Positions 1 through 7,942 of a stretch of 32,077 nucleotides of DNA are shown one piece after another. Made by a program: the position numbers and the translations under genes. The notes under the pieces were generated by a model. It searched no databases. It was not told where the DNA came from and worked only from the letters and a program-made list of their open reading frames with translations. The stretch spans positions 1-32,077 of the forward strand of contig JAJDET010000157.1 in assembly GCA_029259655.1 (NCBI GenBank). Direction: 5' to 3'. Numbering within the stretch: position 1 is the stretch's first letter; every line of letters begins with the position of its first letter. The stretch is from Planctomycetota bacterium (lineage in GTDB: Bacteria > Planctomycetota > UBA1135 > GCA-002686595).

Positions 1-91
1 CCGGGCGAGCGTCGCTCGCGCGTACGCTGCTGGAGCTCGTCGGATCTCGAGGCCGCCGTCGAACACGGCCTCTATCGAATCGACCGTGCTC
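1..91. other. Left edge, no gene assigned
   Basis: No gene is recognised here. The + frame that later encodes the SGNH hydrolase is open from base 1, so a gene entering from the left cannot be excluded, but its translation matches no family I know. The bases between repeat copy 1 and the hydrolase start (215-297) hold only a candidate promoter. Confidence 0.3.
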
Positions 92-214
92 TCCGCGGGT
101 GGCAGTACGGTGCCAGGCACGCTTCCGTGGGATTCGCGAAGAGCGCGGGAGAAAGAAGCGCGGCTGGCCGAATCCAACGGAAACGTGCCAGGCACCGTTA
201 CCACCACCCGCGGA
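92..214 (+). repeat. Hairpin repeat copy 1 (REP/MITE-like)
   Basis: An imperfect inverted repeat whose inner arms both carry the palindrome GTGCCAGGCAC. The core (CTTCCGTGGGATTCGCG at left, CGAATCCAACGGAAACG at right) is shared with three other copies. The outermost 11 bp pair perfectly (92-102 with 204-214, TCCGCGGGTGG), with a mismatched bulge (CAGTA against TGGTAA) just inside. The sequence is open in several frames, so it makes false N-terminal extensions whose translations contain VPGT. It lies directly upstream of the SGNH hydrolase gene. Confidence 0.85.
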
Positions 215-259
215 CCGGGCGCATCGGTGACGTCCGGAGAACTGCCACCCGGACCACCG

Positions 260-287
260 TTGACCGTGCTGCTCGCTCGTGCATTCT
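260..287 (+). promoter_or_regulatory. Candidate promoter of the SGNH hydrolase gene
   Basis: TTGACC (260-265), a 16-bp spacer, then CATTCT (282-287), which keeps the A at position 2 and T at position 6 of a -10 box. The chosen GTG start (298) follows 10 nt after the -10, so transcription would begin only a few bases before it. No Shine-Dalgarno sequence is visible. Sequence-only prediction. Confidence 0.4.
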
Positions 288-297
288 CGTAGTACCC

Positions 298-1533
298 GTG
301 ACTCACTCGCAGAAACGACAACGTCTCGCTGCACTTTCCTTGGGTATCGGATTCGGCGCGGCGATCCTGGCCCTTGGCGTCCGGTTGGGCGGGCTGGACT
401 CAGGACCTGGCGGCCAGACTGTCCGCGTCGTCGACGACACGGCTTCCATCGCGGAGCTATTGAATGCGCGGAGCTCGGGGGGCGAGCCACCTCTGCCGAT
501 GGACGGTCACTTCCTCGTTCGCGAGCCGCTCGATGAGCCCACGGCACGAAGGCTCTTTCCCTCCCTCGCCGGGGGAATGGTCTACGACCCGGTCTGCTAC
601 TACCGCCGCGCGCCCGATTACGTCGGTCGCATGAAGTTTCCCGAGCACCACCGCGGCGGCTGGGCCGTCCGGACGAACAGCGACGGCATGCGCGAGAGCA
701 AGGACGTCGCGGCCGAGAAGCCCGACCTCCGTGTGCTGGTCGCCGGTGACTCGCACACCGATGGTGCGTGCTCCAACGCCGAGTCCTTCCCCAACCAGCT
801 GGAGCGGCTCCTCGCTCAAGAACGGCCGGATCGCGTCGTCGAGGTCCTGAACACCGGCACCGGCGGCTATCACCTCTACAACTACCTGGGCGTCCTGGAG
901 AGGTACCTCGAGCTCGATCCAGACATCTTCATCGTCGCCGTGTATGGCGGCAACGACTTTCACTCCGCCGTGCGTCTGGAACGGTACTTCATGCACCGCC
1001 CCGCACCGGACTACTCGCGCTATCCGTTCAATCGCCTCGAGGAACGGCTCGGCGACACGATGACGATCATCGGGGCTCAGGACTTGAACCAGGAGATCTA
1101 CTTCTACAACAACCCCGGTGACGTCTCTGCCTCCATCGACACGACCCGTTCCATCACGCTCGAGATGGAGCGTATCGCCGCCGAGCACGGTATTCGCGTG
1201 CTCCACGTCTACCTCCCGCCCCTCTCGAGCTGCCAGCCGCATTACTTCGCCGAGGCACTCCGAACGGCCTACGGCGCGCTGGGACTCGGAGCCGACGAGC
1301 TGAACGCGAGCGATCGGATTGCCGATCGGTGGATCGAGTTCTTGCGAGAGCGCGGACTCCCACATGCAGATCTTCGCACGGCCTTCCGCGCGGGCGACGA
1401 GCCCTACTACTGGAGGACTGAGCACCACCTGAACGTGGCGGGGCACAGGAAGGTGGCCGAGGAACTACTGCCGCTCGTGAGGGACATGATCGGCTGGACG
1501 GGGAGCCGAGACGGCGACGAAGAGGATCGGTGA
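298..1533 (+). CDS. Membrane-anchored SGNH/GDSL-family hydrolase
   Basis: A predicted 411-residue protein of the SGNH (GDSL) esterase/acyl-hydrolase superfamily; substrate unknown. A hydrophobic helix at residues 10-30, preceded by a Lys/Arg-rich start, should anchor it with the catalytic part outside the cytoplasm. Block I is GDSHTDG with Ser152. Block II is NTGTGGYH. Block III is GGND with Asn219. Block V is RTEHHLN with His376/His377. Related extracytoplasmic members often have TDHH here, so Glu375 replaces the usual Asp. The GTG at 298 was chosen because earlier in-frame codons lie inside hairpin repeat copy 1 and would put a 57-residue Arg-rich stretch before the anchor. Family assignment is firm; role in the cell is unknown, though envelope polysaccharide or lipid modification is plausible. 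Two lipoprotein genes follow on the same strand. Confidence 0.75.
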   Translation: MTHSQKRQRLAALSLGIGFGAAILALGVRLGGLDSGPGGQTVRVVDDTASIAELLNARSSGGEPPLPMDGHFLVREPLDEPTARRLFPSLAGGMVYDPVCYYRRAPDYVGRMKFPEHHRGGWAVRTNSDGMRESKDVAAEKPDLRVLVAGDSHTDGACSNAESFPNQLERLLAQERPDRVVEVLNTGTGGYHLYNYLGVLERYLELDPDIFIVAVYGGNDFHSAVRLERYFMHRPAPDYSRYPFNRLEERLGDTMTIIGAQDLNQEIYFYNNPGDVSASIDTTRSITLEMERIAAEHGIRVLHVYLPPLSSCQPHYFAEALRTAYGALGLGADELNASDRIADRWIEFLRERGLPHADLRTAFRAGDEPYYWRTEHHLNVAGHRKVAEELLPLVRDMIGWTGSRDGDEEDR

Positions 1534-1588
1534 GTCTGGATCACCAACCGATTCCAGGGCTCCGTTGGTAACATCCCCCGCGATCCGA

Positions 1589-1608
1589 CCCCGCGCTTCC
1601 GCGCGGGG
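1589..1608 (+). terminator. GC-rich stem-loop between the hydrolase and lipoprotein genes
   Basis: A perfect 8-bp stem, CCCCGCGC pairing with GCGCGGGG, around a TTCC loop. It starts 55 bp after the hydrolase stop and ends 30 bp before the lipoprotein start. There is no T-tract, so it may be a weak or factor-assisted terminator, or a 5' leader structure of the next gene. Confidence 0.4.
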
Positions 1609-1638
1609 GAGCCAATGCCGGCCCCTACTGGAGAAGCG

Positions 1639-2019
1639 ATGAAGTTCGCCGTTTCGTGCGTGTTCGTGCTGTCGAGCCTTCTCTCGGGATGTGCCTTCCA
1701 CTCGACCGCGACCGAGTGGCACGGTCGCGTCGGACTGCGCGGGGAGCCGGTCCACGTGAAGAGCACCACGAGCGTCGGCGTGAACCTGTTCATCGTCTTC
1801 CGGCTGGTCGGCGGGACGAACGTCGACGGCATGATCGACGAGCTGACCGAGGCGATCGCCGAAGAGGGCGGGGACCGCGTGCGCATCATCCAGACGTCGA
1901 CCGAGAACTACTGGTACGGCTTCCCGCCGTTCACGTGGATCTTGACGCCGGTGATCACGAACGTGGCCGCGGACTACGAGCCCGCGCCCGAAGCGACGGA
2001 CGCCGACGAAGGCGGCTGA
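1639..2019 (+). CDS. Small exported lipoprotein, family not named
   Basis: A 126-residue protein beginning MKFAVSCVFVLSSLLSGC. A hydrophobic signal runs up to the lipobox LLSG/C, so Cys18 should be lipidated and the mature protein tethered to a membrane facing the periplasm. The mature part starts with a His/Thr/Trp-rich stretch (FHSTATEWHGRVG), carries a predicted helix (GMIDELTEAIAEEGGDRVRI), then an aromatic segment (ENYWYGFPPFTW) and an acidic tail. I recognise it only as a small conserved-looking lipoprotein and assign no function. The ATG at 1639 was preferred over 1615 because it starts the signal sequence and has GGAG about 5 nt upstream (CTGGAGAAGCG). It lies between the SGNH hydrolase and the beta-propeller lipoprotein. 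Confidence 0.75.
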   Translation: MKFAVSCVFVLSSLLSGCAFHSTATEWHGRVGLRGEPVHVKSTTSVGVNLFIVFRLVGGTNVDGMIDELTEAIAEEGGDRVRIIQTSTENYWYGFPPFTWILTPVITNVAADYEPAPEATDADEGG

Positions 2020-2150
2020 GACCGCCCCCGACCCCCTGGGGATCGTCGCGATCCGGGCCGAGGGTCTCGTCGTCGACTGCGAGGTCTCCGGCGCCGATGA
2101 ATCCGGAATCCTGTCGGTCCCGCCGGATGGACTGCGTTGGCCTCCTCGAA

Positions 2151-2166
2151 CGGGGCTCGAGCCCCG
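2151..2166. promoter_or_regulatory. 16-bp perfect palindrome before the propeller gene
   Basis: CGGGGCTCGAGCCCCG is its own reverse complement. It ends 16 bp before the ATG of the propeller lipoprotein gene and just ahead of its GGAG ribosome-binding site (2174-2177). It could be an operator, or a hairpin that ends transcription of the upstream gene or affects initiation. No T-tract follows. Confidence 0.35.
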
Positions 2167-2182
2167 CTGACGCGGAGCCGAC

Positions 2183-4252
2183 ATGAACATCCGACACCTT
2201 GCCCTCCCGGCCCTCTCCCCGATCCTCCTCGCCCTGGCGAGCGTCTCCTGCGGCGGCGGCGGAGGCGGCGGCGACGCGATCGCCTCGGTCAGCGAGGTCT
2301 TTCCGCTCTCCGGAGCGCTCACGGACGCCTCCACGATCACCGTCAGCGGACGCAGCTCGCTCTCGGACCTGGCGGCGCTGCGCGTCGGCGGAGTGGACGC
2401 CACGACCACCGACGACTTCGCCACCTGGACGGCGGACGTGCCGCTGGCCACGGGCTCGAACACGCTCGCGATCGAGGTCGAGGACGCGGACGGAAACGTC
2501 ACCCCGGTCGACGAGGTCGTCGTTCGACGGCGCGTCATCCTGCGGTTCGTGGACGGGATCGACGTGGACCCCGACCGCGACGTGGCCTGGCTCGTCGACT
2601 CCCTCGAGGACACGCTCTACGTGCTGGATCCGGTGCGCGGCGACCTCGCGCCCATCTCCGGCCCGAACCTCGGCGCGGGCACGCTCTTCACGATTCCCTT
2701 CGACGTGGTGGCCGGGCGCGGGAGCTCGACCGTCTACGTCGCCGACTCGATTCGCGACTCCATCTTCCGCGTGGACACCGCCACGGGGGACAGGACGGAG
2801 CTCTCGCTCAGCGGTGACTCCATCGAGTTCGGGGGCGGGCGCGGCGGCATCGAGCTCGACTCCACGGCGGGCTTCCTGATCGTCGCGGCGGAGAACGGCC
2901 TCTTCCTCGTCGACCCGATCCTGCAGACCTCGAAGCGCATCGTCGCCGCGCAGACCTCCGGCGGATCGAAGGGCTTCGTCGACGTCGCCGTCGACGACTC
3001 GACGGGCGAGGTCTTCGTCATCCAGGAGAGCGACCTCCAGCGCTTCGACGTCCCGAGCGGAAACCTCACCACGCTCGCCGCGGGCAGCCAGAGCCAGAAC
3101 ACCGAGCTCACGAGCGCGAACGCCCTCGACGTCGATCCGGACACGGGCCTGCTCTACGTGCTCGCGCTCGTCGGGCGCCAGGTCGTCCGGATCGATCCGC
3201 AGACGTCGAAGCTCGAGCCGATCGCGGCGCTCGACCCCGAGACCCTCCCGCGCGGCCTGGCGTTCGACGCGGAGAACGCTCGGCTGCTCGTGACGGACTT
3301 CATCACCGACACGATCTTCACGGCCGAGACGGAGCCGGGCTCGAAGCCCGAGATCCTCCACACGAGCCGTCTCGGCAACGGCCCGGCGGTGCGGAACGTC
3401 GAGGACCTGGAGATGCACGGCGACGAGCTCTACTACTCGGAGACCGGCGAGTACTCCGTGGGCCTCCTCGATCTCCGAACCGGGAACCGCCGGCTCGTCT
3501 CCGGCGACGGCCGCGGCGAGGGCATCGACATCGGCGACAACTACGGCATCGCCGTCGACCGCGAGGGTGGGCGCATGTTCGTGGCCGACCTGGGCGACGC
3601 GGTCCTGAACCTGATCCTCGAGGTCGATCTCGCCACCGGCGACCGGACGATCCTGGCCGAGGGTGGAGAGCCGGGCGGCTACGAGTTCCCGATCGACGTC
3701 GCGCTGCTCCCGAACGGGAAGCTGCTCGTCCTCGACACGGACGTGGACGGCATCTTCGAGCTGGATCCCGACACGGGCGTCCAGCGCGCGGTCACGCAGA
3801 ACGGCGACGGAAAGGGCGACGACTTCCTGGCCTTCCTCGAGTCCATGGCGCCCGCACCCGGCGAGGGCGTGGTCTTCGTCGGCGACCACAACGCAGGCAT
3901 CGGCACGATCAAGGCCGTGCAGCTCGACTCCGGTGTGCGGACCGTGCTCAGCGGGTCCGGCGTCGGTCAGGGCGAGGGCGTCGGCGTCCCGGTCGGCATG
4001 GCCTTCGACGCGGAGAACGCTCGGCTCTTCGTCCTGGACGCGGGGGGCCGGAAGATCTTCTGGGTCGACCTCGAGACCGGGAACCGGACCGTCGTGTCGA
4101 GCAAGGACCGCGGAACGGGGCCCTCGCTCCAGAGCGCCCACGGACTGGTCTGGGACGCCCGTCGCAACCTGCTCTTCACTCACTCGGGCATCGATGCCGC
4201 CATGCTGGCGGTGAGCGCGGCGAGCGGCGACCGCATCATCATCTCGAAGTAG
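2183..4252 (+). CDS. Beta-propeller (NHL/SMP-30-like) lipoprotein
   Basis: A 689-residue exported protein. The N-terminus (MNIRHLALPALSPILLALAS) is a signal sequence followed by VSC and seven glycines; the Cys fits a relaxed lipobox with a Gly linker. Residues ~35-115 look like an Ig-like beta-sandwich (TITVSG ... TWTADVPLATGSNTLAIEV). From ~125 to the end come repeated blades with motifs such as VDxATGDRT, DxENARLLV, GLAFDAEN and NGKLLVLDTD, typical of NHL/SMP-30/YVTN-like propellers. No catalytic residues can be assigned, so a binding or scaffold role is more likely than catalysis. The ATG at 2183 has GGAG 5 nt upstream. The gene lies just before two exported TPR-CHAT genes on the same strand; a shared role as envelope sensor is inference from position only. 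Confidence 0.75.
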   Translation: MNIRHLALPALSPILLALASVSCGGGGGGGDAIASVSEVFPLSGALTDASTITVSGRSSLSDLAALRVGGVDATTTDDFATWTADVPLATGSNTLAIEVEDADGNVTPVDEVVVRRRVILRFVDGIDVDPDRDVAWLVDSLEDTLYVLDPVRGDLAPISGPNLGAGTLFTIPFDVVAGRGSSTVYVADSIRDSIFRVDTATGDRTELSLSGDSIEFGGGRGGIELDSTAGFLIVAAENGLFLVDPILQTSKRIVAAQTSGGSKGFVDVAVDDSTGEVFVIQESDLQRFDVPSGNLTTLAAGSQSQNTELTSANALDVDPDTGLLYVLALVGRQVVRIDPQTSKLEPIAALDPETLPRGLAFDAENARLLVTDFITDTIFTAETEPGSKPEILHTSRLGNGPAVRNVEDLEMHGDELYYSETGEYSVGLLDLRTGNRRLVSGDGRGEGIDIGDNYGIAVDREGGRMFVADLGDAVLNLILEVDLATGDRTILAEGGEPGGYEFPIDVALLPNGKLLVLDTDVDGIFELDPDTGVQRAVTQNGDGKGDDFLAFLESMAPAPGEGVVFVGDHNAGIGTIKAVQLDSGVRTVLSGSGVGQGEGVGVPVGMAFDAENARLFVLDAGGRKIFWVDLETGNRTVVSSKDRGTGPSLQSAHGLVWDARRNLLFTHSGIDAAMLAVSAASGDRIIISK

Positions 4253-4322
4253 CGCGCCTTCCGGCGATAGCCACCCGTCCCTCGATCGCCCTTCACAACC
4301 CACCGCGCCGCCCCTGCCCCTC

Positions 4323-4328
4323 TAAGAT
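4323..4328 (+). promoter_or_regulatory. -10 box (TAAGAT) of the first CHAT gene
   Basis: TAAGAT is followed by exactly 7 nt and then the ATG at 4336, which would be the transcript's first codon (leaderless). The second CHAT gene has the same TANNNT-N7-ATG arrangement. The alternative ATG at 4327 lies inside this box. No convincing -35 is seen. Confidence 0.45.
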
Positions 4329-4335
4329 GAGGTGC

Positions 4336-7300
4336 ATGGTGTTTCCCCGGCACCCGTGGCTCCTCGCCTGGACGGCGCTCGTCCTCGCGCAGGACGAACC
4401 GCTCGATCGACCGATCCCACCGTCCCCCTTCGATCGGGAGATAGCGCTCGAGCTCGACACCGGGGACCCGTCGCCCTTCCAGGATCACGGACCGACGGAG
4501 AGCGTCGAGTACACGGCGGAGTTCGAGGGCAAGCTGCACGTCTGGGCGATCTCCGAGCTCGACGTCGTCCTGCAGGTCGAGGAGCCGGGAACGCAGGAGA
4601 TCCTCGAGTACGACGACGCCTCGGGCGGAGGGATCACGCCGTACCTCCGCTTCGACGTGCGCGCCGGCGAGCAGCTCGACATCTTCGTCATCGGGAAGAG
4701 CGACGCCCCCGACGCGACCGGCCCGGTCGCACTGCACCTGGTCGCCTCTCCGGAGACGGCGAGCTCGCGCGAGGTCGCGGCCATGGCGCGGCGGATGGAC
4801 GACGAGGCGCGTGAGCTCCTGGACCAACGGGATCTCGCCGGCGCGCGCAGGCTCACGGCGGAAGCACTCGCAGCGCTCCTGGACGTCGCCGGAACCCACC
4901 ACAGCCAGAAGGTCGCCGACGCGTCCTGGAACCTCGCGATCACGGCGCACGAAGCGGGCAGCGCACGCACGAGCCTCGAAGCACTCGCGAGAGCGTTCCC
5001 TCACTACGCGCGCACGATGCCCGCGACGCACGACCAGCTGCTCGACGCCCGGTCGAACCTGGCCTACTCGCTGGACGAGGCGGGCGACCCGTCGAGCGCC
5101 CGCGTCCAGTGGGAAGCGGTGCTTCGAGCTCGAGAGCGCACGCTGCCCGAGGATGACCCCGAGCTCCTGTTCTCCCGTGCGAACCTGGCCGCGTCGCTGG
5201 AGTCCGCCGGCGAGCACGCGCGGGCGCGGGCGCTCCTGGAGTCGGTGCTCGCGAGCTACGAGCGTACCCTGCCCGCGGATCATCCCGACGTGCTCCTCGC
5301 CAGGGGCAACCTCGCCAGCTCCCTGGAGTCGCTGGGAGATTTCGCCGGCGCCCGCGCACACAACGAGTCGGTGCTCGCGGTCTACGAGCGCACCCTGCCC
5401 GCGGACGACGTCGACCTGTTGAACGCCCGGGCGAGCCTGGCCTTCTCGATACTGGACGCGGGCGACATCCAGGGCGCCCGCGCGCTCCAGGAGGCGGTGC
5501 TCGCGGGCTTCGAGCGCACGCTGCCCGAAGACCACATCGATCTACTCATGGCACGGACGAACCTCGCCTCCTCGATGCGGGCGATGGGAGACCACGCAGC
5601 CGCACGCGCCATGAACGAAGCTGCGGTCGCGGGCTTCGAACGCATCTTCCCGGAGGGTCATCCCAACCTGCTTCGCGCCCGCGGGAATCTGGCCGTGTCG
5701 ATCGAGGCGGTGGGCGACCCTGCCGCTGCACGCGCGGTGCGCGAAGCCTTGCTCGCAGGGTTTGAGCGTGTCCTTCCCGAGGACCACCCCGATGTACTCG
5801 CCGCCCGGACGAACCTGGCCACCTCGATGGAGGCCATGGGCGATGTCGACGGCGCACGCGCGCTCCTGGAATCCGTGCTCGCGGACAGCGAGCGCGTCTT
5901 TCCCCGCGATCATCCCGACCTGTTCGATGCGCGAGCGAGCCTCGCGTACCTGCTGAGCGCGGCGGGCGAGCTCGCGCAGGCACGCGCACTCCAGGAGGCC
6001 GTGCTCGAGGCCCGAGAGCGCACTCTGCCCGAGGGGCACCCCGACGTCTCCCACGCGCGCTCGCGTCTCGTTCTGACGATGGCGGCGATGGGCGACCTCG
6101 CGGAGGCGCGCGAGCACCTCCCCGCGCTCTGCGCCGGGATGCGGACCCGCGTCCTGGACGCGCTCGCTCTGGCCCCGCGCCAGGCCCGGGACGTGGTCGG
6201 AACCGAGGACTTCCGGCTCGCGGTGCTCACCTTCCTCTCCGAGTCGTCCGGAGCGCCGCTCCACAGGGTGTTCGAGCTCACGGAGACCATGCGCTCGGTC
6301 GCCGGCGAGGCCGCGCGCTCACTCGCTCGCTTCGGCGCGGACCCCGAGCTCGCGCCGATCCTCGGGGAGGCGGCCTCGGTGCGCCGCACGCTGAACGACC
6401 TGATCGCGACGGGAGGAGATCGCGACGCGGAGGCGTTCTCGGCCGAGCTCTTGCGGCTCTCCCTCGAGCGCGACCGCCTCGAACGGGACGCGAGACGTCG
6501 CCTGGAGGATCGCGGCGTCGTCACGAGGCCGATCGAGGTCGCGGCGCTCACCGCGGCGCTCGGCGAAGACGAGGCCCTGGTCGGCTATCGGCGCCTGTCG
6601 CACGGGTACGACCGGGACGCGGGCCGACTGACCCGAGACGATGCGGATCGTCTGATCGCCCACGTCCTCCGTGCGGACGGGACGCTCTCGCGCGTCGATC
6701 TCGGCCGGGCAGCGGAGCTGGCGGAGCTGGCGGCGGCGTGGCGGCCCGCGCACTCGAGCTCTCCTTCCCGCGGCCTCGGTGGAGAGGAGCAGGACCTGGG
6801 CCCGTCGTCATCCGTCGGCGGTGAGCTCCGCGCGAGGCTCCTCGATCCGGTCCTGGCGTTGCTGGGCGACGAGGAGCGGCGCCTGCACGTGTGTGCCGAC
6901 GGTTTCCTGTTCGGTGTCCCGCTCGACGCTCTTCCAGTCGAGGGCGGAGTCGTCGGCGACCGCTGGCGCCTCGTGAACGAGGTCTCGTTCGCGAGGCTCC
7001 TCGCGCCCGGCGAGCCGGTGTCCGGGGATCGCGGCCTCCTGGCTCTCGGTGGAGTCGACTACGACGCCGGCGTCGTGTCGCGCGAGGGGGCGAGTGCCCT
7101 GCGCGATGACGCTTCGCAGTTTCCGGCCCTCGCGGAGACGGGCGCCGAGGCGCGCTCGATCGCGAAGCTCTTCGAGGCGCGCACGGGCGTCGAGTCCGAC
7201 GTCCTCGAGGGAAGGCACGCGACGAAGCCGACGCTACGCGAGCACGCCGCCGGCAAGGGCTACCTGCACCTCGCCACGCACGGCTGGTTCGCGCCGGAGA

Positions 7301-7788
7301 CGGTCCTCTCGATGCTCGACGAGATGGACCGTGCGGGGACGGGGATGGACGTGGAGGACCGGTTGACCGGGATGGCTCCCATGCTGCTGTGCGGTCTGGC
7401 GCTCGCCGGTGCGAACGGCGGCCGCGACTCGCTCGGTCGCGTGCCGGGCATCCTGACCGCCGAGGAGCTCTGCTCGCTCGACCTCTCGCAGTGCGAGCTC
7501 GCGGTGCTGTCGGCCTGCGAGACGAACGTCGGCATCCGCCGCGCCGGCCAGGGCATCCAGTCGCTGCAGGCCGCGCTCTACGCCGCCGGCGCGCGCACGT
7601 CGATCACGAGCTTGTGGAAGGTCGACGACGCGGCGACGCGTCGCCTGATGGAGGTCTTCTACTCGAACCTGTGGCTCGACGAGATGCCGAAGTCCGAGGC
7701 GCGGTGGGCGGCGAAGAAGTCGCTGCGCGAGGAGGGCCACCCGCCGCGCGACTGGGCCGGATGGGTGATGACGGGAAACCCCGACTGA
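4336..7788 (+). CDS. Exported TPR-CHAT caspase-like peptidase, paralogue 1
   Basis: About 1150 residues. A short signal sequence (WLLAWTALVLAQ) comes first. Residues ~35-145 resemble a PPC-type beta-sandwich (YDDASGGG, LRFDVRAGEQLDIFV). Then come nine exactly phased 42-residue TPRs of the kinesin-light-chain type (5008-6141), a helical linker, and a C-terminal CHAT domain. CHAT domains belong to the caspase/separase clan of Cys peptidases. The expected dyad is visible: His982 in HLATHG and Cys1061 in LSACETNVG. The TPRs probably sense a partner and control the peptidase. The target is unknown. An extracytoplasmic location is inferred from the signal and the PPC-like domain. ATG 4336 is chosen because 4327 overlaps a -10 box and GAGG lies just before 4336. 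A hairpin repeat starts on the base after the stop codon. Confidence 0.85.
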   Translation: MVFPRHPWLLAWTALVLAQDEPLDRPIPPSPFDREIALELDTGDPSPFQDHGPTESVEYTAEFEGKLHVWAISELDVVLQVEEPGTQEILEYDDASGGGITPYLRFDVRAGEQLDIFVIGKSDAPDATGPVALHLVASPETASSREVAAMARRMDDEARELLDQRDLAGARRLTAEALAALLDVAGTHHSQKVADASWNLAITAHEAGSARTSLEALARAFPHYARTMPATHDQLLDARSNLAYSLDEAGDPSSARVQWEAVLRARERTLPEDDPELLFSRANLAASLESAGEHARARALLESVLASYERTLPADHPDVLLARGNLASSLESLGDFAGARAHNESVLAVYERTLPADDVDLLNARASLAFSILDAGDIQGARALQEAVLAGFERTLPEDHIDLLMARTNLASSMRAMGDHAAARAMNEAAVAGFERIFPEGHPNLLRARGNLAVSIEAVGDPAAARAVREALLAGFERVLPEDHPDVLAARTNLATSMEAMGDVDGARALLESVLADSERVFPRDHPDLFDARASLAYLLSAAGELAQARALQEAVLEARERTLPEGHPDVSHARSRLVLTMAAMGDLAEAREHLPALCAGMRTRVLDALALAPRQARDVVGTEDFRLAVLTFLSESSGAPLHRVFELTETMRSVAGEAARSLARFGADPELAPILGEAASVRRTLNDLIATGGDRDAEAFSAELLRLSLERDRLERDARRRLEDRGVVTRPIEVAALTAALGEDEALVGYRRLSHGYDRDAGRLTRDDADRLIAHVLRADGTLSRVDLGRAAELAELAAAWRPAHSSSPSRGLGGEEQDLGPSSSVGGELRARLLDPVLALLGDEERRLHVCADGFLFGVPLDALPVEGGVVGDRWRLVNEVSFARLLAPGEPVSGDRGLLALGGVDYDAGVVSREGASALRDDASQFPALAETGAEARSIAKLFEARTGVESDVLEGRHATKPTLREHAAGKGYLHLATHGWFAPETVLSMLDEMDRAGTGMDVEDRLTGMAPMLLCGLALAGANGGRDSLGRVPGILTAEELCSLDLSQCELAVLSACETNVGIRRAGQGIQSLQAALYAAGARTSITSLWKVDDAATRRLMEVFYSNLWLDEMPKSEARWAAKKSLREEGHPPRDWAGWVMTGNPD
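5008..6141 (+). repeat. Nine in-phase 126-bp TPR-coding repeats
   Basis: Codons for the repeated ER-x-x-P-x-x-HPD motif recur at 5134, 5260, 5386, 5512, 5638, 5764, 5890 and 6016, exactly 126 bp apart, with a more diverged first unit at 5008. No indel breaks the register. Each unit encodes 42 residues of the pattern ERTLPxDHPDLLxAR, then NLAxSxExxGD and ARAxxExVLA. Confidence 0.85.
7546..7679 (+). repeat. 134-nt segment identical to 11399-11532
   Basis: Within the CHAT domain, just after the catalytic Cys region, these 134 bases match paralogue 2 without a difference, including every synonymous position. The flanks differ by scattered substitutions and the TPR halves differ extensively. This points to recent gene conversion or recombination between the paralogues. 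Confidence 0.9.
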
Positions 7789-7898
7789 GGGTGCAGTACG
7801 GTGCCAGGCACGCTTCCGTCGGATTCGCGAAGAGCGTGGGAGAGAGAAGCGCGGCTGGCCGAATCCGACAGAAACGTGCCAGGCACCGTACTGCACCC
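7789..7898 (+). repeat. Hairpin repeat copy 2 (REP/MITE-like)
   Basis: 110 bp with 24-bp terminal inverted repeats (7789-7812 and 7875-7898) that pair with a single central mismatch; the outer stem begins GGGTGCAGTACGGTGCC. The inner stem (CGTCGGATTCG with CGAATCCGACAG) extends pairing toward a ~30-nt purine-rich loop. It begins immediately after the TGA of CHAT paralogue 1, so it may also act as a transcript-end hairpin, although no T-tract follows. Confidence 0.9.
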
Positions 7899-7929
7899 AA
7901 GATCCCACTCCCCTCCTCGAGGTTTTCGC

Positions 7930-7935
7930 TAGCTT
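7930..7935 (+). promoter_or_regulatory. -10 box (TAGCTT) of the second CHAT gene
   Basis: TAGCTT, then 7 nt, then ATG at 7943: the same geometry as the first CHAT gene. It suggests a leaderless message from its own promoter rather than read-through alone. The upstream in-frame TTG (7934) falls inside the box. No clear -35 is present. Confidence 0.45.
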
Positions 7936-7942
7936 GAACGCG

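Noticed and set aside
86-292. 68-residue + strand open frame
   Set aside because: It is mostly hairpin repeat copy 1 read through in one frame; the repeat is open in several frames in every copy and gives VPGT-type translations.
127-297. N-terminal extension of the SGNH hydrolase
   Set aside because: The added 57 residues come from the hairpin repeat and are Arg-rich without family resemblance; GTG 298 gives a clean membrane anchor and has a candidate promoter.
1955-4303. 782-residue - strand open frame opposite the propeller gene
   Set aside because: A high-GC antisense shadow with repetitive Glu/Asp/Val/Arg composition; the + strand frame has a signal sequence, blades and a ribosome-binding site.
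7789-7898. Hairpin repeat as a simple intrinsic terminator
   Set aside because: No T-tract follows, and copy 4 sits between divergent genes where no transcript ends; a repeat element fits all copies better.
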